DNA of 64,000 nucleotides, taken from assembly GCA_026686845.1 (NCBI GenBank), contig JAIVEN010000014.1, positions 33,378,001 to 33,442,000 of the forward strand. The letters run 5' to 3'. Both the position numbers and the translations under genes were made by a program. The DNA comes from Adenanthera pavonina. Taxonomy: Eukaryota > Streptophyta > Magnoliopsida > Fabales > Fabaceae. Positions within the stretch are counted from its first letter, which is position 1. The number at the start of each line of letters is the position of its first letter. Under the pieces are notes generated by a model. That model saw only the letters and a program-made list of their open reading frames with translations. It ran no database searches and was not told where the DNA came from. Shown one piece after another: positions 12,741 through 25,060 of the stretch.

Positions 12741-15289
12741 TGTAACACCTTACTTTAACCTTATTTTCCATATATTAGACCTTATTACAATCAAATTATA
12801 CTTAATTAGGAGCTTGAATCAAAATAAATTAAAAATAGAATTTTCAATTTTTTGCAGTACTGTTCACTTGGCATTTTTCATTTTTCCCAGCGAACTTTAA
12901 AAATTTATAACTAATTCTACACAAATCGTCTTGAGTTGATTCAAGTCTCTAAATATAACTAAAAATATTCCCCACATGGGAAAAATAATAATATGAACAA
13001 ATACTAGGCCAATTCATACAGTTTATTCCTCAAAAAACTACTGTAGATTTGGTCAATTTCACTTTCCCAAGATTTTGTCCTTGAATTTAAAAAATTCATA
13101 TCTCATGCTATTCAGAGCCAAATCATGTGTTCTTTATATCATTGGAAAACCCTATGTGTCTATTTTCTAGCAATAGTTTTCTTGTACATTTATTCACCTT
13201 TTACAGGGTATGAAATTAACTTAAATCATTAAGGGTCAAAACATTACTTCTACTGAAACAATTTTAGGAGAAATTACATAACTCTTTCTTTATAGCTCCA
13301 AATACTATCAAACTAGTGTCATTCATTTCCTAAGACTTAGAGGTTTCCAGAAATACAAACTACTAAAATTTTGGAACTTTGTATGATTTTATATTGCATT
13401 TTGGATTTTCCAGTGTTCATGGCAAAAGTTCCAGTTTTTCTTTACACTATCTTGTTCTGAACCCTCACTTCTAAAATTCATTATAAATTGCACACTTATC
13501 CAACTTAAGTGGTTAAAATCTTCTTTTAAACCTTGTTTTAAACCTTTGTTCTAAGTACTGCAAGTCATCATTGGTAGAATCATGCCATAACTTATATAAT
13601 CAACTTCATAATCATACCACATTATTAAGTTTCATCCATAGCCTATACTAAACATCAAATAAGGTTCATAAAAGCATAACCATGCCAAGGTACAGATTCA
13701 TAACATTATCCATGATCCTATACAATTTGCCAAAATGACACTTTAAAATTGTCACAATTTGCTCATTCTTCATGCTTCTCTTCAATCCTCTTAGCCTTCT
13801 TGGCATTTTTGCCATAGCATGGACCTAGCATGGTTAGTCATATGGAAGGATGAGATTCAAAGAATATCGGTAGCTAACACCCATACATGCATTCACATTA
13901 TCACATTTTACATGAAATCATCAAAGTTCATCAAAAACACTTATTTGCACATTTAAGTCATATGATTTTACAAAAATTTTGGCAGAGTTTCTCTTTGTAA
14001 AATGGATATCCTAAGGTCTCATAACCCGTCAATCAAATAAGCCAATCACAAAAGAATATCACATAACAACATTACAATCATATCACAAAGCATTAAATAC
14101 ATAGAAAACAATTATGATAACATAATCCAAGTCAAGTGCTTAAACTACCTTCTTGAATTCCTTTGCCTCCCACACTTTGTGCACTCTTTCCTTGGCTTTT
14201 CACAACTTCCTTTAATCCTAATACAACATAAATAAGGGCCATAAACCACTGGTTCTTCAAGCTCAATCAGAAAGTAGCATACTTGAACTAAAAATTCCAT
14301 TTTGTTTTCCCTTGATTTTTATTTGTACAACATTATTGTTCTTACATAATTTGGACCCAAAGAATCCATTTTTGGGGTCAAAATTATGAAATTCCATTCC
14401 TAGAACAAACCCTAGTCTGACCAAAAATTATAAAAATTGAAGAAAAATATTTACTCCATGAAACTTGCTTCAACTTGTGATTTAATACTTATTCCATCTA
14501 TGCTAACCTTTTTCCTTGGTTTATTTTACATAAGCATCACTTTCTCCATGGCAGAAAACTTAAGGAAGGAAAGGAGAGGAAAAACTATATGAAAACCGTG
14601 CTAACTACTTGAATACACATGATAGGAAACCAAGAATCATATCTAGGTGCTTTGGTCTTTAACTTCTTCTTGCTTTCTCTTTTCTCTTCCCTTTTTTCCT
14701 CTCTTCTTGCACATTTTCTTCCTCTTCTTTTCTGGTTCAAAAGCTCTTTCTCTCTCTCCCTTATTTAGCTCGTAAAAAGCCCAAATAAAGAGTTGAAAAT
14801 AAGTCCTCAACTTGCCACATCACCTTAGCTATTTTTTCTTCTTTCAAATACTTCTTAAAGAAGTTATTTTAAAAAAAATCCACAAGCCAATTTGTGTTGC
14901 CTCACATGCTGTAGCAACAATCACATCCAAGAGAGAGGGATTTTGGATGATTAACTCACTTAATTATCAAGGCTAATTACCAAATTAACCTTAAGTACTT
15001 TTTTTTTACCAAAAAGTTTGCCTTCTCAAAGAAGTTTTTACAAAGTCATTGAAATAAATTCCTTCCAAGTCCTGGTCATCATATTTCATGCCACTTGAGG
15101 AATTTTTGGCCAAAAATTTCTTTACAATTTTTAATGGTAAAAAAAACCCTTTACCGATAACTCTTACCCGTATTGATTAATTATTTTTGTCATTATTGTC
15201 ATTTAATTGGTACATGGTTATTCTAAATTTAACCTTTCGACTAAAATCATTATCTTAGCCCAAAACATATTTGTCAAGGTCTATCCAGT

Positions 15290-16690
15290 TGTTAGGTCTG
15301 TTGGCTTCCTAAGAAGGGGATGAATTAAGAAGTTTGAAATTTTCTGCAAAATTGTAAAAAAGCAATGAAAGCAAAAGTTGTAGAAAAATAGAGTGCAGAA
15401 TATAATAAAGTAATTTGCAAGGTAAAGGAAAGGAAGACACAAAGATTTATCCTAGTTCAGTCTCTTCCTCTTGACCTACGTCAAGTCCTCAAGCTACCAC
15501 TTCAGATTTTACACTTTCTTGCAAGAATTCAGTGGGCTACTTATAATGCTATAGTACAACATTTTACTCTATTCTAAGAGCTTACAAATTCCCACTCTGC
15601 ACTCTAGTAAAATGTTTCGCAAATCTCTTATGAAATCCCCTCACAAGAAAATCTTTCTTCTAGATGAAAAGAAGATTGTTTATAATAAGAGAAACTCACT
15701 AATATAGAGTATATATGACAATTGAGGTGTAATAAAAGAAGTGTGAGAGACTAGAAGGCTTTGTCTAATGATTTTACAAAATTTCAGTATTTACAACATA
15801 AGATTGTTACCCACAACTTCAAATAAAGTTTTATTTATAGATTTATGTCTTAACTATATGTTAGAGACAAGATCTGGCTGTTAGAGATGTTACCCAATGG
15901 TTACTCTACAAACTAGCCGTTCACCAACAGCAATTAATGCTTCTAACATCCAAAGTTTGAATTTTGGGGTATCAACAGATGAATTTCACAGAGACCATAA
16001 GTTAAAGACTTTAACATTGAACTTTAAAGTTCGTTTGTTCAAAGATGAAATTTAAATTTTGATCTTAACAAATATTTCTCATGTTAGAACATAAGAATTT
16101 TCAATTTTAAAGTGCTTCTGTTAAATGTAAACAGTTGTCCAATATTGCTACAGTGCACTCACAATTTGAATTTTGGGGATCCAAAATTTGTCTGTCAGTG
16201 AGCAATTTAATATGACACAAAAGTTTTTCTTTTCAAAATTTGAATTTTGAGCCTTCAAAATTCATCTGTCAGAGAAACCTCTTACAAGACTTATATGTTT
16301 TCATTCCAAAGTTCAAATTTTCAAAACCAAAGTTCGTCTATAAGAGGGACTGACTTTGAACTCTTTTTGCACTCTAATTTTAGATGAACTTTAACATAGC
16401 TTCAAACGAATTTTTCATTTTTCACAAATTATGCTTGACTTGAAATTTGAATTTCAACAGGCTGAAATTCATCTATCAGAGGTAACATTTCTGTAACTTC
16501 GAATTTCAATCATCAAAGTTTTAATTTTGAAAGAAACATATGAAGTTTAACAGTTCAAAATTCATCTGTCAGTTAGTATTTTTCAAATTTATCATAAGTT
16601 AGCATAGGATAGTTGAAAAACACTTATTTAAAACCATTGGGTGCAAGATTAAAGCCTTTTACTCTATGAATTTTTGCACTCATTTCTACA
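15290..16690 (-). repeat. 3' LTR of element A
   Basis: On the plus strand it starts TGTTAGGTCTG and ends CATTTCTACA next to the polypurine tract; 1401 bp. Compared with the 5' LTR it has lost roughly 100 bp near its U3 start. It carries the AGATGAA / AATTTGAATTT motif array (about 15950-16610), mostly in CpG-decayed form, and a TTTATAGATT TATA-like box near 15835. Confidence 0.85.
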
Positions 16691-16765
16691 TTCTCCCCCT
16701 TTTTGATGATGACAAAACAACTAGTAAACTGGATTAGTACTTAGGTTGATTCTAAGAGCTCCCCC
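16691..16765 (-). promoter_or_regulatory. Polypurine tracts of element A
   Basis: Minus strand: AAAAAGGGGGAGAA directly before the 3' LTR (16691-16704), preceded by CATCATC, plus a second GAGGGGGAGC tract near 16758. The same pair occurs in B and D. The first should prime plus-strand DNA synthesis. Multiple tracts are a known Sirevirus trait. Confidence 0.8.
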
Positions 16766-16980
16766 TCAACATATGCATTAAAGTTCAAAGATAAGTGCAA
16801 CATATATAACAGATTAGAAGGAATATAGGGAATCTTATTGTATTAATTCATAAAGGTTTAGTATAGTGATATGATATTGCAAACACAATATTTCAAAGCA
16901 AGATTGTCATTACATTTTCATGGGATACAGCAAACAGAAACAATCAAAATAAAGAAAAAGACAAGTAAGCCTAGGATCTA

Positions 16981-19119
16981 ATCATTTCTTCTTGGGCTTA
17001 GATTTCTTGTTGTAAGTTTTGCCACAATGCCTTGCAACAGTCTTCCCAGTTTGCTCAAATTTCTTCTCCCCCTTTTTGGCATCATGAGGGACTTGAGCAT
17101 GAAGAGGAACAGGAACAAATGGCAAACTAGAAGGAATCTGAGGAAGAGGTATAGATGGTGGTGACTCAGGAAGGGCATCCTCAACAACTTCAACTATCTC
17201 CTGAACTATCTTCTTAAGGTTGCCAAACCTTGCCCTCTGAACTGTGGTCATGCCATATTAAGGAGATGAAGATTAAGGAGCAGAAGAAGGAAACATTTCA
17301 TCAAGTCTTTGTTTTTTAGCCTTTACAGTGGCATTATGTACAACAGCTGCAATATTCACGTAAGGAACAAGGCTTCTTTCTTCAGTTAGGGCAACTTGAA
17401 TAATAGGAGCAGAGGTGATGGCTACAACAAGCTTCTCCATTTACTCAAATTCTTGAAGTGACATAATTGACTCCTAAGCATCTTCTACAATAGGCTCGTG
17501 GGAACTTGTTTCCTGAGGAACCTCTTCTTTCATACCATAGTCTAAGGGTGGACCAGGGCTTGTCTCATTACTGAGGCCTGTGGGATGGCCATAGTGCCAG
17601 TGGCATATTTATCAGCATCATGCTCAGAAGAGGCTAGCTCAAATGGGCTTGGAGGTTCAGGAGTAGGAGATTTGGTAGGCTCAGAACGTCCTTGTTGCGG
17701 TAGAGCTGATGTAAAGGGGATAACACTTCTAATGTCCTCATACACATCAGCAAGCACTTTCATGTTCTCGACCAACTAAAAGATTTGATCCTGTAGGTGA
17801 GCAAACTTGGTATTTTGCTCATATTTGATTCTCAACATGGGTGCAGACAGGTTGTCATACAACTCAGTGATCTTGGTTGGCTTTGCCTAAGTTAAGGGAG
17901 TTGACAGCTGAGGTGTTTGAGTAGGCTGTGGTGGAAGAGAACTAGGCTGAAAAGGCTGTGGTGAGGGCTGTGAGGGTAGAGCAGCCTCAGAAGTTCCTAC
18001 TTTCTGTTGTGAGTGACCTTCCTCAAAGAACAGGTCTTCTGACTTCTAGGCTTCTTTTCTAATCCACCTACCATCTTTTCTCTCAATTCCCATCCTTTGC
18101 AATTCTTCCTCCTTGAAGACTTCAGTAGGCTTGCCTTTCCCTTTCTCTAAGTATTGTATCCTGGCATACTGAAGTATTTTGGAGATGATAGACGCAAAGG
18201 GCAAAGTGAAGTCTCTCCTTTGATCTCTCTCTTTGATCATGCATTGAAGGATGATATGGGCTATGTTTAACAGCTTGCCACGCATAAGTGTAGTCATCAC
18301 ATGAGCTTTAGCCCTTGTAATCAGGTTAAAACTTCCCCCTTTGTTGAATATGATCCTAGACACAATGTAATGTAAGATCTTGACTTGAGCACTCAGATCA
18401 GAGGGCTTCAGCAAACTCAGAGGATGCATATTCTCACTTCTCCTGAACAGGGTATTCAATACTTTACTTTCTTTGTAATTCAAGAAATGATCACCTTCTT
18501 CATCTGCAGTTTCATCCTTATCCATGTATCTTGAGGTGGTGACGTCAATCTTCAGGCCATCTTGTCCAGGGGTTTCCAATACTTCATTAAAGGTCTCATC
18601 AGATAGCCAAATAGTTTTGGACCTTATGTTTACCTCCCATTTCTCCTTTTTGCTATTATACATCAGAGCAGCATACCATGTTTTGACAACCTCATCATCA
18701 TATCTCTCCTTAATTTCCAACAAGTTCTTATATTTTATCATCCATAGCCTAGCATTAAAATTATTGGAAATAAGAAATTCTTCCATATTTGTACAGTGAG
18801 GTTTGATTACCTTCTTGCTGATAAACTTAGTGGTATACTCTTTCATGATATGAACATTGCTCCATAATGACTTCGTGGTTAATTGGAATTCCTCTGACTC
18901 AGTACTGGAAGAAGAAGAAGTAGTAAAGGCAGCAGTGGTAGGGACAGGTTTCTTTGAATCAGCCTTAGGAGTGGTTCTCTACTTTTTAGATGGAGTTCCC
19001 TTACTGGATTTGCCTTTCCTTTTTTGAGTTTCACCTCCCTTTGAGGCATATTGATACTTAACTGCTCTCTTTGGTCTGGACTCTCCTTTACTAACATCTG
19101 GATTTTTAACCCTTACCAT
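16981..19119 (-). pseudogene. ORF2 of element A (plant-transposon-domain protein), broken
   Basis: Starts at ATG 19117-19119 (MVRVKNP) and ends in the basic tail KKSKPKKK near 16982. Order: a Lys/Ser-rich N-terminus; a conserved globular core (about 18046-18850) with KVIKPHC, YDDEVVKTWYAAL, ILHYIVSR, FNKGGSFN and KGKPTEVFKEEELQRMGIE; a Pro/Ser/Gln-rich linker; and a basic C-terminus. Several in-frame stops and frame changes separate these pieces. The core resembles what databases call the putative plant transposon protein domain (from memory, not searched). It lies where other Sireviruses carry an env-like or unknown ORF. I see no convincing signal peptide or membrane segment. Function unknown. 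Confidence 0.7.
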
Positions 19120-19157
19120 TCTCATGAAAGATTGTTATAGAAAGATGCAAGGAATGA

Positions 19158-19166
19158 GTTTATAAG
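19158..19166 (-). promoter_or_regulatory. TATA-like box upstream of ORF2 in element A
   Basis: The minus strand reads CTTATAAAC about 40 bp before the ORF2 ATG, between the motif array and the start codon. Positional equivalents exist in B (33164-33170) and D (46181-46190). Confidence 0.35.
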
Positions 19167-19309
19167 GTGTGACAAGAAGTTTAAATAGTGGGAAATGAAG
19201 ATTCACGAACGTAATTGATAAGAAATTAAGAGAGGAGGTGAATATACTTAGGAGAGAGATGAATAGAGTTGCATCTGTTTAGAGTAAGACCTTTCATTTT
19301 AACTTTTGT

Positions 19310-19970
19310 AACCATTCAACAGACAAATTTTGAAGGCTTAAAATTTGAATTTTGAGCAGTTACTTGTTAACAAACATAAAGAGGCTTTCTAATAGACAAA
19401 TTTTCTTCATGAAGTTCGTCTGACAGAAGCTAAGCTCAAGGAACAAATATCAATAGATGAACTTTGAATCATCAAAGTTTGAATTTTGAAGAATCAAACA
19501 TTAAGCAATCAGAGAATGAGAAAAGCAACAGATGAAGTTCATTTTTGAAAGTTCGTCTTATAGAGACTTGACATGAAAGCATGCTTTAACAGACGAATTT
19601 CGTGATTCAAAAATTTGAATTTCAAAGTTTTATAAAGAGTTTCTAAAATATGTATTTTGAGGTATTGAAATTCACACAGAGAGTATTTTAAGCAAAGTTA
19701 ATTTTCACATTTTAATACAGAAATTTGAATTTCTAGCAGTTAACAGACGAATTTCGAGGGATATGAAAGTACTATAGCAACATGGAAGCTACTGAAATTT
19801 GTCTAATAAGTACCAAAGTTCGAATATTGAGTATGCTAATTCATTCACAAACACATTTTAACATGGAAATTCATCTAATAACATCTAACATGCGAATTTC
19901 GAATTTCTAAATTTACAGATAATGCCTGAAAGTTCAAATTTTCAGCTTTCCTCCAGCATCTTTTGATTAT
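19310..19970 (-). repeat. Inverted-repeat motif array in the RNase H-ORF2 gap of element A
   Basis: Dispersed copies of AGACGAATTTCG-like words and their complements, for example near 19425 (GTTCGTCTGACAG), 19591 (AGACGAATTTCGTG) and 19744 (AGACGAATTTCGAG), interspersed with AAATTTGAATTT words. The same vocabulary fills the LTR U3. The region is non-coding. Confidence 0.7.
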
Positions 19971-20098
19971 GCAGGTCTGATTAACTCTAGTAAACTGATT
20001 TGCTATCATCTAGACTCATGAGGAGTACTTGCAAAACATCTTAAACACGCTTCGATGCTAAAATTAATATTAAATTAATGCCAGATACTTGAATAAAG

Positions 20099-23000
20099 TT
20101 AGTTAGAGGCTTGCTTACAATTATTGAGATTTACCATTCTCAATTCTCTTCTGATTTTGCAATATCTATCTTCTGCAAGAGCCTTAGTTAGAATTTCTAT
20201 AATTTGATCTTCAGTAGGGATGTATTCTAATTTGATGTCTCCTTTCAAAACATGATCCCTTATGAAGTGATGTCTTACTTCAATGTGCTTTGTCCTCGAA
20301 TGCATGACTAGATTCTTTGTGATGTTGATAGTACTTTAATTATCACATTTTATTGGTATCTCCTCCATCTCAATCTCAAGATCTTTAAGTTGCTACTTCA
20401 ACTAAAGGACTTGAGCACAACAGCTGCCTACTACAACATATTCAACTTCTACTGTAGAGTGAGCCATACTGTTCTGCTTCTTGCTAAACCATGAAACCAA
20501 GGATCCTACAAGAAATTGACACATTCTACTTGTGCTTTTTTCTATCAGTTTTGGGTCTAGCAAAGTCAGCATCAGTATATCTTGTGAGCTCTTCTCCATT
20601 GCCTTTTGGATACCAAAGTCCCATCTGTTATGTTCCAATTAGGTATCTGAAAATTCTTTTCACAACTATTGCATGAGACTCTTTAGGACATGATTGGAAC
20701 CTTGCACATATACAGACACTGAACATAATGTCAAGTCTACTAGCTGTTAGGTATAACAGGGAGTCAATCATTCTCCTATACTAAGTTATGTCAAAAGGCT
20801 TTCTTCCCTCATCCATATCAAGTTTTGTTACAGGAGCCATAAGAGTACCCATTGAATTGGCGTTTTCCTTTCCAAACTTTTTTCAGCAGTTCCTTTAGAT
20901 ATTTTGATTGATTGAGGAAGATGTCATTATCACATTGTTTAATTTGTAGTCCAAGGAAGAAATTGAACTCACCCATCATTGACATTTCAAATTCACTCTA
21001 CATTAGCTTAGAGAAATTCTTGCAAAGAGATTCATTAATAACATCAAATATAATATCATCAACATAAATTTGAACAATAAATAAGTCTTTATTTTATTTC
21101 TTAGTAAACAGTGTTGTATCTATCTTACCTCTATTAAATCCCTTTTTAGTCAAAAAAATTGCTTAGCCTTTCATATCATGCTCTAAGAGCTTGTTTTAAG
21201 TCATAAAGAGCTTTCTTCAGTTTATAAACATGGTTTGGCTTTGTTGAGTCCTCAAAACATGGGGGTTGATCAACATAAACTTCTTTCATGATATATCCAT
21301 TCACAAAAAGCACTCTTTACATTCATTTGATACATCATTATATCTTTCATGTATGCATAGGCTAAGAGGATTCTTATTGCTCCCAATCTTATAACTAGAG
21401 CAAAAATTTCCTCATAATCTGTACCTTCTTCTTGATTATATCCTTTAGCTACTAATCTAGCTTTGTTCCTGATTCATCAAGTTTGTTTTTAAATACCCAT
21501 TTAGTTTCAATAATTGGCTTATTCTTGGGTCTAGGCACTAAATCCCAAACTTGATTTCTTTAGAACTGATTGAGTTTATCTTGTATAGACAATGTCTAAT
21601 ATTCATCAGTTAAGACTTCTTTAGTATACTTAGGTTCAATTTAAGAGATAAATGCACATTTGTTTATTTAATCCCTAAGCTGTCTTCTAGTTTTAACATT
21701 CTCTTGAACACCACCAATCACTTGATCAACTAGATGACTCATTTGATATCTCCAAGCTCTATGGAGGTCTTGAGAACTTTCTTCATTATTTTCACATGCA
21801 ACATCTTTCTCCTAAATATCGTTGTCTACATTAGCAGATTTAGATATTTTGGGAGGTTCAATTTTATCTTCTCCAGAAAAATTCAAGTTCTTAAAGCTAG
21901 AAATAAGATTATCCTCATCAATGGCTTGTTTGGAAACAATTTCATTTTCAATAAAAACAACATGCACAGATTCCTTTATAGCTCTAGTCTTTTTATTGAA
22001 AACCCTATATGCCTTACTTCTACTAGAATAGCCAAGGAATATACTTTCATCTGATTTAGCATCAAACTTACCCAAATTTTCTTTTCCATTGTTATAGATG
22101 AAGCACTTGCATCCAAACACATGCAAGTATGAGAGGTTTGACTTCCTTCCTTTGTATAGCTCATAAAGTGTCTTCCTTAGAATTGGTCTGATGTAGGCTC
22201 TATTAATGATGTAGCTTACTGTGTTTACTACATCAACTCAGAAAACTTGAGGAAGTTTATTTTTGTTCAGCATTGGTCGAGCCATTTCTCCAATTGTTCT
22301 ATTTTTCCTCTCCACACACTCCATTTTGCTTAGGAGTCCTTGGTGCTGAGAAGTTATGATCAATTCTAAGCTCTTCATAGTACTCCAAAAAGATTGAATT
22401 TTTGAATTCTTCTCTATGATTAGACCTGATAGATATAATGAAAATGTCTTTCTCATTTTGCATTTTCTTAGCTAAGGTTACAAATGTATCAAATGTTTCA
22501 TTCTTGGAAGAAAGGAACAAAGTCCAGGTATATCTAGAGTAATCATCTACAATCACAAGCACATACAAGTTTCCACCTATGCTTTTTACTCTAGATGGAC
22601 CAATCAAATCCATGTGTAATAATTGCAGTAGTCTAGATGTGGTGATTACATTTTTAGGTTTGAATGATGATTTAGTTTGTTTCCCTTTAAGGCATACATT
22701 ATATTCTTTATCCATTTCAAAAGAAATTTTTGGTTTTGGTAATCCAGTGACTAAATCATTCATAATCAATTTGGTTATTTAGTTCATGTTAATGTGTGCT
22801 AGTCTTCTATGCCATAACCAACTATCATTATGTTTACTAATTAAACATACAGAGTCCAAAGTGGAAAGTTCATCAAGATTAATAGTATAGTAGTTACCAT
22901 TCCTTTGAGCTTTGAGAATTACTTTGCAATCACTTTTTCGGATGACCAGGCAGAATTTTGAGTTAAACAGTATCTAGTTCCCTTTGTCACATGTCTGACT

Positions 23001-23245
23001 CATACTCAGCAAGTTGTGGTTAAGGCTAACACAAACAACACCTCTTCTATAGATGCTTCTGAATTCTTTCCCATGATACCAATGCTGAATATTCTGCCAA
23101 ATTTGTCACCTCCAAAGGTTACCTTTCCTCCTTTCTTGTCTCTAGGGGTGATGAATTTCTCCTTATCACCAGTCATATGTCTTGAGCAAGCACTGTCCAT
23201 ATACCATTTGTTATTTTTGCTAGCTCTAAGACAAACCTGCAAAAC
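20099..23245 (-). pseudogene. Protease-integrase-RT-RNase H of element A, broken
   Basis: Minus strand. The protease has DSACSRHMTGD (near 23180). The integrase core keeps the first Asp (HMDLIGPS, about 22610). The second catalytic Asp is Asn (IRSNHREEF, about 22420) and the Glu motif (VERKNRT) sits in another frame. The RT region (about 20650-21720) is split by many stops, though YVDDIIF is still readable at about 21050-21070. RNase H survives as SWFSKKQNSMAHSTVEVEY (about 20450) and a C-terminal HSRTKHIEVRHHFIRDHV block (20099-20305). The polyprotein cannot be translated and the Asp-to-Asn change would inactivate the integrase. Confidence 0.85.
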
Positions 23246-23249
23246 AAAG

Positions 23250-25035
23250 TTTGATTTTTCTTTTTAGGTACCCAAATCTACTTAGGTCCTTTTCTGATAA
23301 TGGCATTTTCCCTAAATACAAATATATCTTTGGGAACCCATTCTACCTTTCTACTAAGTCCATTTTTCCTTAACAAACATGAACTAGAAACATGTCCCTT
23401 CTTGTTATAGAAGTGGCAGGTGATAAAGGGACTGATATATTATGATGTAGGGAGAAAGCAATGTAGATAATATTTTGGTTTTACATATTTTGGTTAGACA
23501 TAAGATTCAATGGATTTTGAGTTGTAACTTTTCTTCTGATGTTCATCAGCATGCACAAAATGTCTCATATATAAATTTTGATTCTTTTTTTCATTCTTTT
23601 CTTTGATTACACAAGGATCATAGCCAAGTTCAGCTTTTCCTTGTGCAATTCTCTGACTTCCTAATAAAGCAAACAACATATCTTTACCCTTGATAAGTTT
23701 AGCCATGCTTTTCAAAAGATATTCATTATTTTTCTTCAGCTCAATACATGATGTACAACAAACAGATTCAGTTCTATGTAGAGATATAATGTCAGACATT
23801 TTGCAATCAAATTCCAACTTGCTAATTTTCTTCTTAACCAATTTTAGTTCCTTTGCAGTTTTAATAAATTCATCATGTAAATCATGAAATGCATCAAGCA
23901 ATTCAGAATATGAGGATTTAGGATCATTTACCTCATCCTCATGATCACTACCAGATAAGTTTGGAGTCTCTCCAGCACCACATGCCATCAAATAGATGTT
24001 GGCAATTTCTTCCTCATCTTTGTCTTCCTCGTCTGAGCTGTTAGCCCGATTAATAAGATATAGACCCTTTTCTTTTTGCCTTTGTCAGCTGCTTTCTTTT
24101 CTTTTTCCTGCTTTTTCAGGAATTATGGGTAATCCCATTTGATGTGCCCCTACTTCTTGCATTCATAGCAGGTGACAGGCTCTTTGTCTTCTTTCTTGTT
24201 GTCTGCAGCTGCTCCTTTCTTGAAGAACTTCTTATTTCTCTTCTTATTATAGAATCTTCCAAATTTTCTGACTAATATAGCCAGAGTCTCTTCATCCAGT
24301 TCTTCTTCATCATTAGACTCTTCTTCTTTTTCTTCAGTAGCTTTTAATGCAAGACCTTTTTTCTTCTTATCTTGACCAGTTTCTTTGAGAGCCTTTATCT
24401 TACCCTCATACTCTTCAAGACTGCCAAAGAAAGCTGTGACATAAGCCATTAACTCTCCTCTGGCCTCTTCTATGGCTGTTACTTTTGGTTGTCGTTCCAG
24501 AGAAAGAGATCTAAGAATCTTTTTGACTTTCTCTGGTTGAGTATACTCTTTACCAAGGCTCTTCAATTGATTCACAATGAGGGTGAATCTCTTTTGCAGT
24601 TCTTTGATACTTTCTCTTTCCATCATTCTAAAGCCTTCATATTCATCAATACAGGAGTTTAGTTTGTTCTCCCTCACTCCAGTAGTTCCTTCATGAGCAA
24701 TTTCTAAAGTGTCCTACATTCCTTTGGTTGTAGTACATTAAGACACCCTATAGAATTTGTCTTAATTAAGTGCACTAACCAAGCAGTGTTTTACTTTGTA
24801 GTTGAGCAGGACTCTTCTCTTATCTTCCTCATTCTATTCCTTTTCTGGTTTTTCTCTGTATTTGCCATCATCTTACTGCTTTATTGGGACAAAATCTGCT
24901 TTTTGGATGACTGACCAGATATCCAAATCAATAGACCGGAGATAGATTTGCCTTCTCATCTTCCAGTATCCATAATGCTCTCAACTGAAGCTAGGAGGTT
25001 TATTTGTGTTGTTTCCTTTAGGAAGAATGCTTTCT
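23250..25035 (-). pseudogene. gag of element A, broken and lacking its start
   Basis: UBN2-type gag: GFGESILPKGNN near the start, then ENKLNSCIDEYEGFR, KELQKRFTLIVNQLKSLGKE and an acidic linker (24150-24677). The first zinc knuckle reads CYECKK-stop-GHIKWDY, so its last Cys is Tyr. The second knuckle near 23400 reads CHFYNKKGH, so its second Cys is Tyr. Several other stops occur. The usual ATG is missing because the upstream junction near 25050 replaced it (see findings). Confidence 0.8.
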
Positions 25036-25060
25036 CCAAATCCATAATGCTCTCCATGTG

